From contig NZ_BAAADB010000021.1 in NCBI RefSeq assembly GCF_039522025.1, forward strand, positions 1-64,000: a stretch of 64,000 bases of DNA. The letters run 5' to 3'. The position numbers and the translations under genes are program-made. Below the pieces are notes generated by a model. The model was not told where the DNA came from. It worked only from the letters and a program-made list of their open reading frames with translations, and did no database searches. This document shows, piece after piece, positions 20,537 through 29,485 of this stretch (the stretch's first letter is position 1; every line of letters starts with the position of its first letter). The stretch is from Deinococcus depolymerans. GTDB lineage: Bacteria; Deinococcota; Deinococci; Deinococcales; Deinococcaceae.

Positions 20537-21124
20537 GTGACCGCCCGCCTCGACGAGCAACTGAGCGCCGTGCGCGGCCAGTTCCTGAGCATGCAGGACC
20601 ACCTCGTCGCGCAGCTGCGGCGGCTGGGCGAGCCCACCCGCGATCCGGCGCAGCTGATCAGCGACGTGCAGGCCCTGGACCGTCAGATCGACGAGGCCGA
20701 GCGGGCCGCGGTGCAGGGCGTCCTGCGCCTGCTGGCGCTGCAGTCCCCGGTCGCGCGGGACCTGCGCCTGACGGTGCTGATCCTGCAGAGCACCCCGGAC
20801 CTGGAACGCGCCGGCGACTACGCCCGGCACCTGTCCCGCACGCCGGACGTGGCCGGCACCGAGGGCCGGCTGGCGCTCGGGGACCTGACCGTGATGGCCG
20901 CCACGCTGCGCGCCGCGACCTTCCCGGGCGACGCCGGGCTGGCCGCGCAGGTGCGGGAACTCGACGCCCGCGTCGACGCGCGCGTCGACGCGGCCACTGC
21001 CGCGCTGATCGCCCGGCCCGGCGGTCCCGACGCCCTGGCGGCCGCCGGCTGGTGGCGGAGCGCCGAACGGCTCGGGGACCACCTGAAGAACGTCGCGGGG
21101 CGCCTCGAGACGCTGTACCGCTGA
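20537..21124 (+). CDS. phoU: PhoU-family phosphate signalling regulator
   Basis: 195 residues, all-helical with two PhoU repeats. The first has [38 protein letters not shown] helices, with the metal-binding pattern DLERAGDYA; the second ends [25 protein letters not shown] start 5 nt after pstB. Expected to link Pst transporter state to a PhoR-type kinase. No phoB/phoR pair is in the window. Bases 21125-21392 downstream contain no gene. Confidence 0.9.
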   Translation: MTARLDEQLSAVRGQFLSMQDHLVAQLRRLGEPTRDPAQLISDVQALDRQIDEAERAAVQGVLRLLALQSPVARDLRLTVLILQSTPDLERAGDYARHLSRTPDVAGTEGRLALGDLTVMAATLRAATFPGDAGLAAQVRELDARVDARVDAATAALIARPGGPDALAAAGWWRSAERLGDHLKNVAGRLETLYR

Positions 21125-21392
21125 GCAGGCCCCCGGCCCCCCGGGTTCCCCGCGCCGCTTCACCCAGTCTTTAGAGTTCCGGGTGGCCGGGCCGGGCGGG
21201 AACCCCGCGCGTCAGACCCGCGTAAGACAGGGTGGCGCCCCGGTTGCGGCGCGCCACCCGTTTTCCGTGACGCCGCGCCCCGCGCCGGCGTCCGCAGCGA
21301 CCCGCGCGGACCACCCCGACCGGGCCCCGCGCGTGACACCCCCTTCCCATCTCAGCTGCCCGCCCCCCGCGGGCCGTATTCAGGAGGACAGC

Positions 21393-21968
21393 ATGGCAGT
21401 ATCCCTTTCCAAAGGCGGCAACGTTTCTCTTTCCAAGGAAGCCCCGGGCCTCAGCGCCATCACCATCGGCCTGGGCTGGGACCCCCGCGCCACCGACGGG
21501 CAGCAGTTCGACCTCGACGGCAGCGTGTTCCTGCTGAACGCCGGCGGCAAGGTCCGCAGCGACAGCGACTTCATCTTCTACAACAACAAGACCAGCGCCG
21601 ACGGCAGCGTCACGCACGCCGGTGACAACACCACCGGCCAGGGCGACGGCGACGACGAGACCGTCGAGGTGAACCTCGCGGGCGTGCCGGCCGACGTGGA
21701 CAGGATCGCCGTGTGCGTCACCATCCACGAGGCCGACACCCGCGGCCAGAACTTCGGTCAGGTCAGCAAGGCCTACATCCGCATCCTGAACAAGACCGGC
21801 GGCGCCGAGATCGCCCGCTACGACCTCTCCGAGGACGCCAGCACCGACACCGCCATGATCTTCGGCGAGGTCTACCGCAACGGCGCCGACTGGAAATTCC
21901 GCGCGGTCGGCCAGGGCTACGCCGGCGGCCTCGCCCCGCTGGCCCGCAACTTCGGCGTGAACGTCTGA
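21393..21968 (+). CDS. TerD-family stress protein
   Basis: 191 residues, one complete TerD domain: [17 protein letters not shown] at the N-terminus, the calcium-binding acidic segment [16 protein letters not shown] (about residues 88-103), and [14 protein letters not shown], then [13 protein letters not shown] at 21393 with AGGAGGA upstream. TerD proteins bind Ca2+ and are linked to tellurite and oxidative stress; the exact function is unresolved. First of four clustered ter-type genes. Confidence 0.9.
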   Translation: MAVSLSKGGNVSLSKEAPGLSAITIGLGWDPRATDGQQFDLDGSVFLLNAGGKVRSDSDFIFYNNKTSADGSVTHAGDNTTGQGDGDDETVEVNLAGVPADVDRIAVCVTIHEADTRGQNFGQVSKAYIRILNKTGGAEIARYDLSEDASTDTAMIFGEVYRNGADWKFRAVGQGYAGGLAPLARNFGVNV

Positions 21969-21971
21969 TCA

Positions 21972-22007
21972 CCTGAACGGTGGTGGGGCGCCCCCCGCCC
22001 GTTCAGG
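21972..22007 (+). terminator. Hairpin after the first terD gene
   Basis: CCTGAACGG (21972-21980) pairs with CCGTTCAGG (21999-22007), with further G/C pairing inside. No T-run. It lies in the 126-bp gap before the TerD-VWA gene and may partially terminate or mark a processing point. Confidence 0.5.
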
Positions 22008-22094
22008 GGCCTGCCCGTCTACCCGCACCACCCCCGGAGGGAGGGCCGCACCCGCAGGCCCGCCCTCCATGCTTTCGCCCCTGGAGACACGCTG

Positions 22095-23354
22095 ATGTTG
22101 ACCTTGCAGACGGGCCAGAAGGCCCGCCTCTCCGACCTGGGCAGCGGCACGCTGAGCGTCACGGCCCGCGTGACCGGCCCCGCCCCGGAATACGACCTGA
22201 TCCTGTTCGGCCTGGACGACCACGACCGCCTGAGCGACGACCGGTACATGGTCTTCTACAACCAGCCCCGCTCGCCCGAGGGCGCGCTGACCCTGCAGGG
22301 ACGTGCGCCCGGCGAGCAGACCTTCACGGCCGACCTGAACGCCCTGCCCGCCGGCGTGCGCCGCCTGAGTCTGGCCGCCACGGTGGACGGCGGGGCGACC
22401 TTCGCGCAGATCGACCACGCCGACGTGACCCTCCGGATGGACGGCGTACCCGTCGCCAGCTACCGCGTGACCGGCCAGGACTTCCAGCAGGAGCGGGCCG
22501 TGATGCTGCTCGACGTGTACCACCGGGACGTCTGGCGCGTCTGGGCGGTCGGGCAGGGCTTCAACGGCGGCCTGGACGCACTGGTCCGGCACTTCGGGGG
22601 AGAGGTGGCCGACACCCCCGCCCCGCCCGCCGCGCCGGTCAACCTGCGCAAGGAACGCCAGCGCGTCCTGCTGGAGAAGGCCGAGGCCACCAGCCCACAC
22701 CTGGTCAGCCTGATCAAGACCGCGAACGTCAGCCTGGAGAAACGCGGTCTGGGCGAGGCCCTCTACCGCGTGAACCTGGTGCTGGACATCAGCGGCAGCA
22801 TGAGCCGCGAGTACCGCAGCGGGGCCGTCCAGGCCCTCGCCGAGCGCGCCCTGGCCCTCGCCGCCCGCCTGGACGACGACGGACAGGTGGACGTGTACCT
22901 GTTCGGCATCAGGGCCCACCGCGCCGGCAGCCTCTCCCTGGACAACGCCCGCGGCTTCGTGGACCGCCTGAACGTGAAACTGGAGGCCGGCACCCACTAC
23001 AGCCCGGTCATGCAGCTCGTCCGTGAGGACGCCCGGCAGGCCGGCGGGACCACCCCCACCCTGGTGCTGTTCATCACGGACGGCGGCAGCAGCAACCGGG
23101 ACGCCGTGATCCGCCAGATGACCGACGCCTCCCACGAACCGATCTTCTGGAAGTTCATGGGCATCGACCAGGGCGGCGTGAACTTCAACTTCCTGGAAAA
23201 ACTCGACGACCTGCGCGGCCGCGCGGTCGACAACGCCGACTTCTTCAGCGTCCCCGCGCCCATCACCATCCCCGACGCGCCCCTGTTCGACCTGCTCGTG
23301 AACGAACTCGACACCTGGCAGGCCGCCGCCCGCGCCGCCCGCATCCTTCGCTGA
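22095..23354 (+). CDS. TerD-like domain fused to VWA domain (TerF-like)
   Basis: 419 residues. Residues about 1-180 form a diverged TerD domain (YDLILFGLDDHDRLSDDRYM, then VFYNQPRSPEGALTL) lacking the full acidic GDGDDE calcium motif. A linker leads to a VWA domain (about 225-410) with an intact MIDAS: DISGSMSREY, a Thr in GTHYSPV, and LFITDGGSSNRD. This is the TerD-VWA architecture seen in ter gene clusters, where it is thought to scaffold membrane-linked complexes. ATG at 22095; 81 bp separate it from the next terD. Confidence 0.85.
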   Translation: MLTLQTGQKARLSDLGSGTLSVTARVTGPAPEYDLILFGLDDHDRLSDDRYMVFYNQPRSPEGALTLQGRAPGEQTFTADLNALPAGVRRLSLAATVDGGATFAQIDHADVTLRMDGVPVASYRVTGQDFQQERAVMLLDVYHRDVWRVWAVGQGFNGGLDALVRHFGGEVADTPAPPAAPVNLRKERQRVLLEKAEATSPHLVSLIKTANVSLEKRGLGEALYRVNLVLDISGSMSREYRSGAVQALAERALALAARLDDDGQVDVYLFGIRAHRAGSLSLDNARGFVDRLNVKLEAGTHYSPVMQLVREDARQAGGTTPTLVLFITDGGSSNRDAVIRQMTDASHEPIFWKFMGIDQGGVNFNFLEKLDDLRGRAVDNADFFSVPAPITIPDAPLFDLLVNELDTWQAAARAARILR

Positions 23355-23435
23355 GCCCCACACGCCCCCCTCACCTCGCCCGGACGGAACGGCGCCACAC
23401 CGTCCGGCCGCAGATCCCCACAAGGAGTGACCCAC

Positions 23436-24017
23436 ATGCCCATCTCCCTCCAGAAAGGCCAGCAGATCAGCCTCGCCAAGGAAGCCGGCCCCAGCCTCCA
23501 GACCGTCCGCATGGGACTCGGCTGGGACGCCATCAAGAAGAAGGGCTTCCTGGGCTTCGGCGGCGGCAGCGCCGACGTGGACCTCGACGCCAACGCCCTG
23601 ATGTTCGACGCGGCCGGGCAGCTGGTCGACGCCGTGTGGTTCCGGCAACTCCAGAGCAAGGACGGCAGTGTCCGCCACAGCGGCGACAACCGCACCGGCG
23701 CCGGGGACGGCGACGACGAGACCATCACCGTGGACCTGACCCGCGTGCCCGCCAGCGTGCAGACCGTGATCTTCAGCGTGAACAACTACACCGGCCAGAA
23801 CTTCAGTCAGGTCGACAACGCCTACTGCCGCCTCGTGAACACCCAGGGCGAACGCGAGATCGCGCGCTTCAACCTGAGCGTGCAGGGCGACCACACCGCC
23901 ATGATTCTCGCCAGCCTGCGCCGCAGCGGCAGCGACTGGACCATGACCGCCATCGGCACGCCCTCACGCGGCCGCACCTTCAACGACAACCTGCCCGACA
24001 TGCGCCCCCACCTGTAA
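23436..24017 (+). CDS. TerD-family protein (TerZ/TerE-like)
   Basis: 193 residues with a TerD domain: MPISLQKGQQISLAKEAGPS, a Gly-rich insert GFLGFGGGSADVDLDANALM typical of TerZ-type members, the acidic motif GDGDDETITVDLTRVP, and NFSQVDNAYCRLVN. ATG at 23436 chosen because AAGGAG lies 9 nt upstream; a GTG 9 nt earlier overlaps that ribosome site. Second complete TerD of the cluster and the more distant paralogue. Confidence 0.88.
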   Translation: MPISLQKGQQISLAKEAGPSLQTVRMGLGWDAIKKKGFLGFGGGSADVDLDANALMFDAAGQLVDAVWFRQLQSKDGSVRHSGDNRTGAGDGDDETITVDLTRVPASVQTVIFSVNNYTGQNFSQVDNAYCRLVNTQGEREIARFNLSVQGDHTAMILASLRRSGSDWTMTAIGTPSRGRTFNDNLPDMRPHL

Positions 24018-24040
24018 CCCACTATGCTGGGAGCCGTCCT

Positions 24041-24079
24041 GCCGGCACGCCGCCGCACCCCGCCCGGCGTGCCGGTACG
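24041..24079 (+). other. Inverted repeat in the 202-bp gap before DUF475 gene
   Basis: GCCGGCACGCC (about 24041) can pair with GGCGTGCCGG (about 24069-24078), followed by more GC-rich complementary blocks to 24165. I looked for a yybP-ykoY manganese riboswitch, which often precedes TerC-like genes, and did not find its conserved core. Function unknown; possibly a terminator for terD. Confidence 0.35.
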
Positions 24080-24219
24080 GTCTGGAACGGCTTCCGGCCC
24101 CGGGGGCGCAGCGTCCCGGCCGCCGTTCCGCCCGCCCCCGTTTCAACCGGACCGCAACGGTTCACGACCTCGACCGGAATCCGTGCGAATCCACGGTTCA
24201 CCTGCAGGAGCCCTATCGA

Positions 24220-25269
24220 ATGAATACCTTCCGTCAGTACTTCGGCTTCGCCACCCTCGTCTCGGTGGTCTGCCTCGCGCTGGCCGCCTGGGACGGCTAC
24301 GTCCGCGGCGGCAGCACCCTCACCGCCCTGCTCAACGCGCTGATCATCGCCGTGCTGCTGGGCATCCTCGAGGTGAGCCTGTCCTTCGACAACGCCGTCG
24401 TGAACGCCAGCGTCCTGCGCACCATGAGCGAGAAGTGGCAGCGCCGCTTCCTGACCTGGGGCATCCTGATCGCGGTGTTCGGGATGCGCTTCATCTTCCC
24501 GATCGTGATCGTCGCCCTGACCTCGGGCCTGGGCATGATCGAGGTCGTCCGCGCCGCCTTCGGACAGCCGGAATTCTACGCGCAGCAGCTGGAAAAGGCG
24601 CACGTCGCCATCAGCGCCTTCGGCGGCGCGTTCCTGATGATGGTGTTCCTGAAGTACTTCATGGACCCCGACAAGGAGGAACACTGGCTCCAGCGCACCG
24701 AGGGCGTCCTGTCCCGCATCGGGAAACTCGACACCGTCCAGGCCGTGATCGTCGGCGTGCTCCTGCTCGTCATCACCCAGTACTTCGTGGCGCCCGAGGA
24801 GAAACTCCAGGCGCTCAGCGCCGGTTTCATCGGCCTGCTGGTGTACCTCGCCATGGACGCCGTCGGGAACCTGTTCGGCAGTGACAACGTGACCGCCAAG
24901 GCCGGCGCCGCCGGCTTCAGCGCCTTCATGTACCTCGAGATCCTGGACGCCAGCTTCAGTCTCGACGGCGTGATCGGCGCCTTCGCCCTGACGACCGACA
25001 TCGTGCTGATCGCCGCGGGCCTCACCATCGGCGCGATCTTCGTGCGCTCCCTGACCGTCATGATGGTCAAGAAAGGCACGCTGGAAGCCTACCGGTTCCT
25101 GGAACACGGCGCGCACTACGGCATCGGCGCGCTCGCCATCATCATGCTGATCAGCATGAACCGCGACGTGCACATCCCGGAGGTCGTGACCGGCCTGATC
25201 GGCGCGGGCTTCATCGTGGTGGCCGTGATCTCCAGCATGCGCGCGAACAAACGCGACCTGCCCGCCTGA
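24220..25269 (+). CDS. DUF475/TerC-like integral membrane protein
   Basis: 349 residues with about nine hydrophobic segments. The two acidic family motifs ILEVSLSFDNAVVNASVL (about residues 48-65) and EILDASFSLDGVIGAFAL (about 245-262) are those of TerC/YkoY-type metal exporters. ATG at 24220 with AGGAG upstream. Known TerC/MeeY proteins export manganese during metallation of exported enzymes; a related role is plausible. It closes the TerD cluster and is followed by a clean terminator. Confidence 0.86.
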   Translation: MNTFRQYFGFATLVSVVCLALAAWDGYVRGGSTLTALLNALIIAVLLGILEVSLSFDNAVVNASVLRTMSEKWQRRFLTWGILIAVFGMRFIFPIVIVALTSGLGMIEVVRAAFGQPEFYAQQLEKAHVAISAFGGAFLMMVFLKYFMDPDKEEHWLQRTEGVLSRIGKLDTVQAVIVGVLLLVITQYFVAPEEKLQALSAGFIGLLVYLAMDAVGNLFGSDNVTAKAGAAGFSAFMYLEILDASFSLDGVIGAFALTTDIVLIAAGLTIGAIFVRSLTVMMVKKGTLEAYRFLEHGAHYGIGALAIIMLISMNRDVHIPEVVTGLIGAGFIVVAVISSMRANKRDLPA

Positions 25270-25288
25270 CATCTCCCCGCCCACCGGA

Positions 25289-25317
25289 CCGGCACTCCCC
25301 TGTGGGTGCCGGTTTTT
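25289..25317 (+). terminator. Rho-independent terminator after DUF475 gene
   Basis: CCGGCAC (25289-25295) pairs with GTGCCGG (25306-25312), followed by TTTTT (25313-25317). 20 bp after the stop codon. Confidence 0.85.
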
Positions 25318-25335
25318 GCGTCTGCGCGGCTGGGC

Positions 25336-25341
25336 TATAGT
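25336..25341 (+). promoter_or_regulatory. -10 box before the gene at 25362
   Basis: TATAGT lies 20 bp before the GTG start, with GGAGG and GAGG ribosome-site candidates between. No obvious -35 box. Confidence 0.45.
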
Positions 25342-25361
25342 GGAGGCAGAGGTGAACCCGC

Positions 25362-25859
25362 GTGAGCGACCAGAACAAACCCAGCCTGATCAGCGCCGTG
25401 CAGGCCTGGCAGGCCTCGCAACTGACGCAGGAGGAGGCCGTCGCGCACTTCACGGCCCTGCAGCGCGACGAGGGCCACCTGGTCCGGCAGGCCATCACGG
25501 ACCTGCTGCGCAGCCCGGACCCCGGCGCACCCGTCCCGTCCGGCGCGGCCAGCCCCACCACCGACGCCTGGCGGGCTGAACTGATGGCCGGCCGCGCCCG
25601 CACCTGGCATTCCCCGGAACCCGCCGGACTGCTCGTCGGCCCGACCGTCCTGATCCTCACGGACGGGCAGCGCGGCGTCGTCCTGAGCGCTGGCGGCACG
25701 CGCCGGCTGAGCAGCAGCGTCAGCGCGTCCCTGATGCTGCTGTGCCAGACCATCGTGCTGGCACAGAGCGCCCTGAACGAACGCGAGATGGGCGCCCTGC
25801 GCCAGCAGCGCGTCGAGTCCGCCTCGACCTCCATGTCCGAGATCGAGATCATTCCCTGA
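25362..25859 (+). CDS. Hypothetical protein with N-terminal helical segment
   Basis: 165 residues, no signal peptide or membrane segment. Residues about 10-50 are helical and repetitive of the type seen in small helix-bundle domains (VQAWQASQLTQEEAVAHFTALQRDEGH). The C-terminal half carries a hydrophobic stretch LSSSVSASLMLLCQTIVLAQSAL, then Ser-rich MSEIEIIP. GTG start; promoter 20 bp upstream. It is convergent with the SARP-like gene across repeat D. Family not recognised. Confidence 0.55.
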   Translation: MSDQNKPSLISAVQAWQASQLTQEEAVAHFTALQRDEGHLVRQAITDLLRSPDPGAPVPSGAASPTTDAWRAELMAGRARTWHSPEPAGLLVGPTVLILTDGQRGVVLSAGGTRRLSSSVSASLMLLCQTIVLAQSALNEREMGALRQQRVESASTSMSEIEIIP

Positions 25860-25861
25860 CC

Positions 25862-25913
25862 CGGACGCGCCGATTGAACGGCTGACAAAGCCGTTCAATC
25901 GGCGTCCGGATCA
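25862..25913 (-). repeat. Dispersed intergenic repeat, copy D (short hairpin form)
   Basis: About 52 bp. GCCGATTGAACGGCT pairs with AGCCGTTCAATCGGC around a short loop, flanked by GGACGC and GCGTCCGG. It corresponds to the first segment of the long copies. The terminal TCA (25911-25913) is the TGA stop codon of the SARP-like gene. It begins 2 bp after the stop of the convergent gene, so it is well placed as a bidirectional terminator. Confidence 0.75.
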
Positions 25914-27998
25914 GGAGGGTGGCTCGTCCGCCGGCCGGCTGAACTGCACGTCCGTGACCTGCACGAGCAGGTCCGGGCACGTGAAGATGCATTCCAGGCT
26001 GGTCCCGCTTCCCGCTCCGTCCATGCGGTACCACTGTCCGGCCTGCAGCGGCGGGGGTGGCGCGGCGCGGTGCTGTTCGCCGTTGATCAGGCCCGGGCGC
26101 AGCAGGTCCGCGTCGCCCGCTCCCGGCAGCTGAACGCGCACGGCGACCGGCGCCTCGTTGCCCAGCTCGTGCGGCACGCTGACGCGAAAGTGCAGCGTCC
26201 AGGACCAGACCGGCAGGTCCTGCAGGTCGGCGGGCACCGCGAAGGTCAGGGCCACGGCGGGCGCCGCCCGGCCCGGCAGGCCCAGGCGCATCAGGGTCAG
26301 CTGCCGGTCGCGGCGCAGCAGACGGAAGCCGCAGCCCAGCAGCTGCGCGCCCTCCGGCGGCCGCTCGCCTTCGGGCTCCGGCGCCGGGCAGGGGGGGGCG
26401 CTGGGCTGCACGGGCCACAGCTGGCCGCCCGGCGCGTAGCGGATGGGAGTGCCGAAGGCGGTGCGTAGCCGCCGGCGCACGTCTCCGTCGAGCAGTCCGG
26501 CCAGCGCGGCGCGTTGCTGCTCGCTGGCGAAATCCAGCGGCTGCTCGCCATCGAGCGCCCGCACGACCGCGCCGCTGGCCGCCACGGTCAGCTGGGCCGG
26601 CACCCGTTCCAGAATGCCGGACCTCAGGCCGACCCGCAGCAGCGTGCGGACCTCGGTGGCGGTCACGCCGTTTTCCGCCAGGATCTGCACGGCCTGCGGT
26701 TCCGTGAACGGCCCGTTCAGGCCGGCCAGCCGGGCGTAGCGGCGGGGTTCCTGTCCAGTCGCGGCGTGCACGTCACTGAGCAGCAGGTGCAGCAGGTGGG
26801 GACTGAAGCGCACCCGGCGTGCCACGCCGCTCGCCTCGGCCGCGAGAAACGGGATGGCCGGCAGCCAGCCCTCGGACTGCCGCAGGATCTCCAGGTGATC
26901 GGCGTCCGGTGCGCTGCACAGGGAGGCGACGGCGTCACTGGACAGTTCGGCCGCCGGGACGCTGCTGACCCGGCCGATCCCGACATGCTGCCCGAACAGC
27001 TGCCGGATGCTGCCCTCGGCCGAGGGGCGGGCGACCGCGACGATCAGCAGTTGCAGCGGCCAGTTCAGCATGAATTCGAGCATGGGGGCCGTCTCGGCGT
27101 TCAGGGCCTCGGCGCCGGTCAGGATCAGCGCGACCGGGTTCCGCCAGCGCATCAGCAGCTGGCAGAGTTTCAGCTGATCGTACTCGTCGTTTCCGAGGCT
27201 GCCGAGCAGCGCGTCGGTCTGCTCCTGCAGGTCCGGTGGAAGCTGTAGCCGCAGCTGCAGCAGCACCGAGGCCAGCAGGTGGCGGGGACTGCGGCTGGCC
27301 GTGACGGCCAGGTGCCGCCAGCCGGCGTCGGTCAGCACCGCCGAGACGGTGTCCTGCCGGCCGCTGGCGTAGCGTCCGGTGTAGATCAGCAGGTGCGGTT
27401 GCCGCTGCGCGAGCGAGAGCGCCAGCTGGATCGGGGCGGCCACGGCCGCGGCCGTCCACGGCAGGGAGCGTTCCGGTCCGGCGTGGCCGGTCACGGTCAG
27501 GCCCAGCTGCGCGGCCCGCTGCTGGATCAGTGCGGCGCTGCCGGGCGCGCGGGTCGCCTCGACCTCGAAGCGGCGCTGCAGGGCTGCCTCGATCCGGCCG
27601 GCGAGTTCCTGACGCTGCTGTCCCAGCCACAGGGTCAGGCCGGGGTTGCTGGGCTCGTCCAGGCCGTCGAGGACGCGCTCCCCGAGTGCGCCCAGCCAGG
27701 TGGGGAGGTCCTGGTCGAGTTCCTGTTCCCAGGCCTCGAGGTCGGTGGTGGCCTGCGCGCTCAGCAGCGGCGCGCGGCTGGGTCCCAGGTCCACGCCCAG
27801 CCGGCGCAGGTTCGAGAGTTCCACCCGCAGGTTCTGCAGGGCGATTTCCTGGGGCCACAGCAGTCTGGCGCAGGTTTCCCGGTGCTGCGGCCGGCCGCTG
27901 AGCACCAGAAAGCTGATCAGCCGCAGTCCCTTGCGGGAGGCGTGGAGGGTGCGGCCGGCGAGTTCGACATTGACGGTGCCCAGCAGATTCAGCCTCAG
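25911..27998 (-). CDS. Large SARP/BTAD-like transcriptional activator
   Basis: 695 residues from a CTG start. No ATG, GTG or TTG lies in frame between the upstream TGA and residue 32. The CTG at 27998 has a perfect GGAGGTG 7 nt upstream. The N-terminus LNLLGTVNVELAGRTLHASR, then KGLRLISFLVLSGRPQHRE and NLRVELSNLRRLG, is a SARP winged helix (about 1-95). A bacterial-activator helical domain and a STAND-like P-loop-less region follow. The C-terminal 110 residues are beta-rich. Divergent from the chaperone-usher operon, so it is the obvious candidate activator. Confidence 0.72.
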   Translation of the reverse strand: MRLNLLGTVNVELAGRTLHASRKGLRLISFLVLSGRPQHRETCARLLWPQEIALQNLRVELSNLRRLGVDLGPSRAPLLSAQATTDLEAWEQELDQDLPTWLGALGERVLDGLDEPSNPGLTLWLGQQRQELAGRIEAALQRRFEVEATRAPGSAALIQQRAAQLGLTVTGHAGPERSLPWTAAAVAAPIQLALSLAQRQPHLLIYTGRYASGRQDTVSAVLTDAGWRHLAVTASRSPRHLLASVLLQLRLQLPPDLQEQTDALLGSLGNDEYDQLKLCQLLMRWRNPVALILTGAEALNAETAPMLEFMLNWPLQLLIVAVARPSAEGSIRQLFGQHVGIGRVSSVPAAELSSDAVASLCSAPDADHLEILRQSEGWLPAIPFLAAEASGVARRVRFSPHLLHLLLSDVHAATGQEPRRYARLAGLNGPFTEPQAVQILAENGVTATEVRTLLRVGLRSGILERVPAQLTVAASGAVVRALDGEQPLDFASEQQRAALAGLLDGDVRRRLRTAFGTPIRYAPGGQLWPVQPSAPPCPAPEPEGERPPEGAQLLGCGFRLLRRDRQLTLMRLGLPGRAAPAVALTFAVPADLQDLPVWSWTLHFRVSVPHELGNEAPVAVRVQLPGAGDADLLRPGLINGEQHRAAPPPPLQAGQWYRMDGAGSGTSLECIFTCPDLLVQVTDVQFSRPADEPPS

Positions 27999-28097
27999 GG
28001 TGCTTCACCTCCGCAGATGACAGTCGGGTGAACGTAATTTATGCCCTCCAGCCAGGTCATCGTAACTTTTTCACGTTCTGTGCGGGACGTGGCCCGC

Positions 28098-28186
28098 TTC
28101 ATGAACTCCGTTTCATGCGCAGTTCATACGGACGTTCAGGCGTCTCAGGGAATGATCACGTCCGTTTCACATCACGTTAACGTCCG
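28098..28186. promoter_or_regulatory. Repeated short motifs in the SARP/usher intergenic region
   Basis: TTCATG at 28098-28103 and 28112-28117 and TTCATA at 28123-28128 form direct repeats (14- and 11-bp spacing). ACGTCCG occurs at 28158-28164 and 28180-28186, and its complement CGGACGT at 28129-28135. SARP activators bind short direct repeats about 11 bp apart, so these are candidate sites. Motif function is inference only. Confidence 0.35.
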
Positions 28187-28213
28187 GATTTATGTCGTGC
28201 CGGGGGGTAAAAA

Positions 28214-28242
28214 TTGACCACCCGGCCCACGGGTCCTACAGT
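28214..28242 (+). promoter_or_regulatory. Sigma-70-type promoter of the chaperone-usher operon
   Basis: TTGACC (28214-28219), 17-nt spacer, TACAGT (28237-28242). This gives a leader of about 105 nt before the first start codon at 28354. Confidence 0.75.
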
Positions 28243-28353
28243 GCGGTCAGTTCAGATCGACGCGCCGCTGAAACGCTTCCGGAACAGCTTCCCAGGGGAG
28301 GTTGGGCGTTCCCGTTGAGTCCGCTGCGCCGGTCAGAACGGAAGGAAGGGACC

Positions 28354-28896
28354 ATGAAAAAGCTCCTGTTGCTGGCCGCCGCTCTGAACCTCGGCGCCGC
28401 CCAAGCGGTGGCGGCCCAGTCCGCCTCCGTCACCCTCACGCCGACCGTCACGGTCTCGAATGTCTGCGCCACCGTCGGGAACATCAACCTCAACACCCTC
28501 AACGAGACCATTCCCAGCTATCCCACCATGGACTACAACGCGCTGGACGGTGATGGGGGCGGCGTGCAGACCGACATGGTGAAGTTCTGGTGTACCGCCG
28601 GCACCGCCCTGAGCATGGCCATCAACGCCTCGGGCACCGGCTCCGACAGTCAGGCTGCCATGTCGTTCTCGAACTCGGTGGACACCACCTATAACGGCAG
28701 CATCTACCTGAACGGTGCCGGCACGATTCCGCTGCACGCCAAGTACAAGGTCGTCATCAAACCCACCCCGTCCACCGGGCCGCTCTCGGCGGACATGTAC
28801 AAGGGCAAGGTCAAGTTCACCGCGCCCGACGGGCAGTGGGGCGTCCCGGCCGGCACGTATTCCGGCACGCTCGCCGTGACCATCTCGTACAATTGA
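28354..28896 (+). CDS. Spore coat protein U-like major pilin subunit
   Basis: 180 residues. Signal peptide about 1-22 (MKKLLLLAAALNLGAAQAVA). The mature part is a spore-coat-U domain (SCPU) with the paired cysteines of archaic Csu-type pilins: TVSNVCATVGNINL and KFWCTAGTALSM. The C-terminal strand GTYSGTLAVTISYN is the conserved last strand. ATG at 28354 with GGAAGG upstream. First gene of subunit-subunit-chaperone-usher, the archaic chaperone-usher (sigma-family) layout. Confidence 0.85.
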   Translation: MKKLLLLAAALNLGAAQAVAAQSASVTLTPTVTVSNVCATVGNINLNTLNETIPSYPTMDYNALDGDGGGVQTDMVKFWCTAGTALSMAINASGTGSDSQAAMSFSNSVDTTYNGSIYLNGAGTIPLHAKYKVVIKPTPSTGPLSADMYKGKVKFTAPDGQWGVPAGTYSGTLAVTISYN

Positions 28897-29020
28897 GCGA
28901 AGCCTGACATGGCCGGGTCGCCGTGGTGCGTCCCCGGCCATGTCCTGCAACGCCCCCACCCGCCCGGCGACCAAGACAACCGACCGATCAGAGCCGCGCC
29001 ACGCGCCGCAGGAGGACTGC

Positions 29021-29485
29021 ATGATCCGGACCGTCACACTGGCACTGACCGCCCTCAGCCTGGGCGCGCAGGCGGGCGCCACCTGCGCCGTGCAGGCCGC
29101 CGGGGCCGACCTGCCGGAATTCACGGCCGCCCAGTCCTGGCGCGGCAGCCTGCGTGTCACCGTGCGCTGCGACCGGCCGGACGACACCTACCTCCTGCGC
29201 CTGGGCAGCGGCGCCGGTCCCCTGACAGCCGACGGCCTGAACCTGCGCCTGGCACTGGGCGGCCCGGACGGACAGACCCTGAACGCCCGCATCCTGAACG
29301 CCAGCTCCCTGAACGTGCAGACCTGGACCGGAAGCCGCGCCTTTGCCTTCACGCTCACCATCGCCGACCAGGCGTGGGTGCGCGCCGGCACGTACGCCGC
29401 GCCGCTCACCGTGGAGCTTCAGTCCGTCACGGACGGACCGGGCGCCCTGACCGCCGCTCCCCGCCCCTCCGAAGGAGTCAGGTGA
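29021..29485 (+). CDS. Second spore-coat-U-like subunit
   Basis: 154 residues with a signal peptide (MIRTVTLALTALSLGAQAGA) and Cys pair AGATCAVQ and VRCDRPD. Short SCPU-like domain with GSRAFAFTLTIADQAWVRAGTYAAPLTVEL. ATG at 29021 with GGAGGA upstream; its stop shares a base with the chaperone ATG. Probably the minor or tip subunit of the fibre. Confidence 0.75.
   Translation: MIRTVTLALTALSLGAQAGATCAVQAAGADLPEFTAAQSWRGSLRVTVRCDRPDDTYLLRLGSGAGPLTADGLNLRLALGGPDGQTLNARILNASSLNVQTWTGSRAFAFTLTIADQAWVRAGTYAAPLTVELQSVTDGPGALTAAPRPSEGVR

Noticed and set aside
24018..24219. yybP-ykoY manganese riboswitch before the DUF475 gene
   Set aside because: The conserved core of that riboswitch is not present; only generic GC-rich hairpins.
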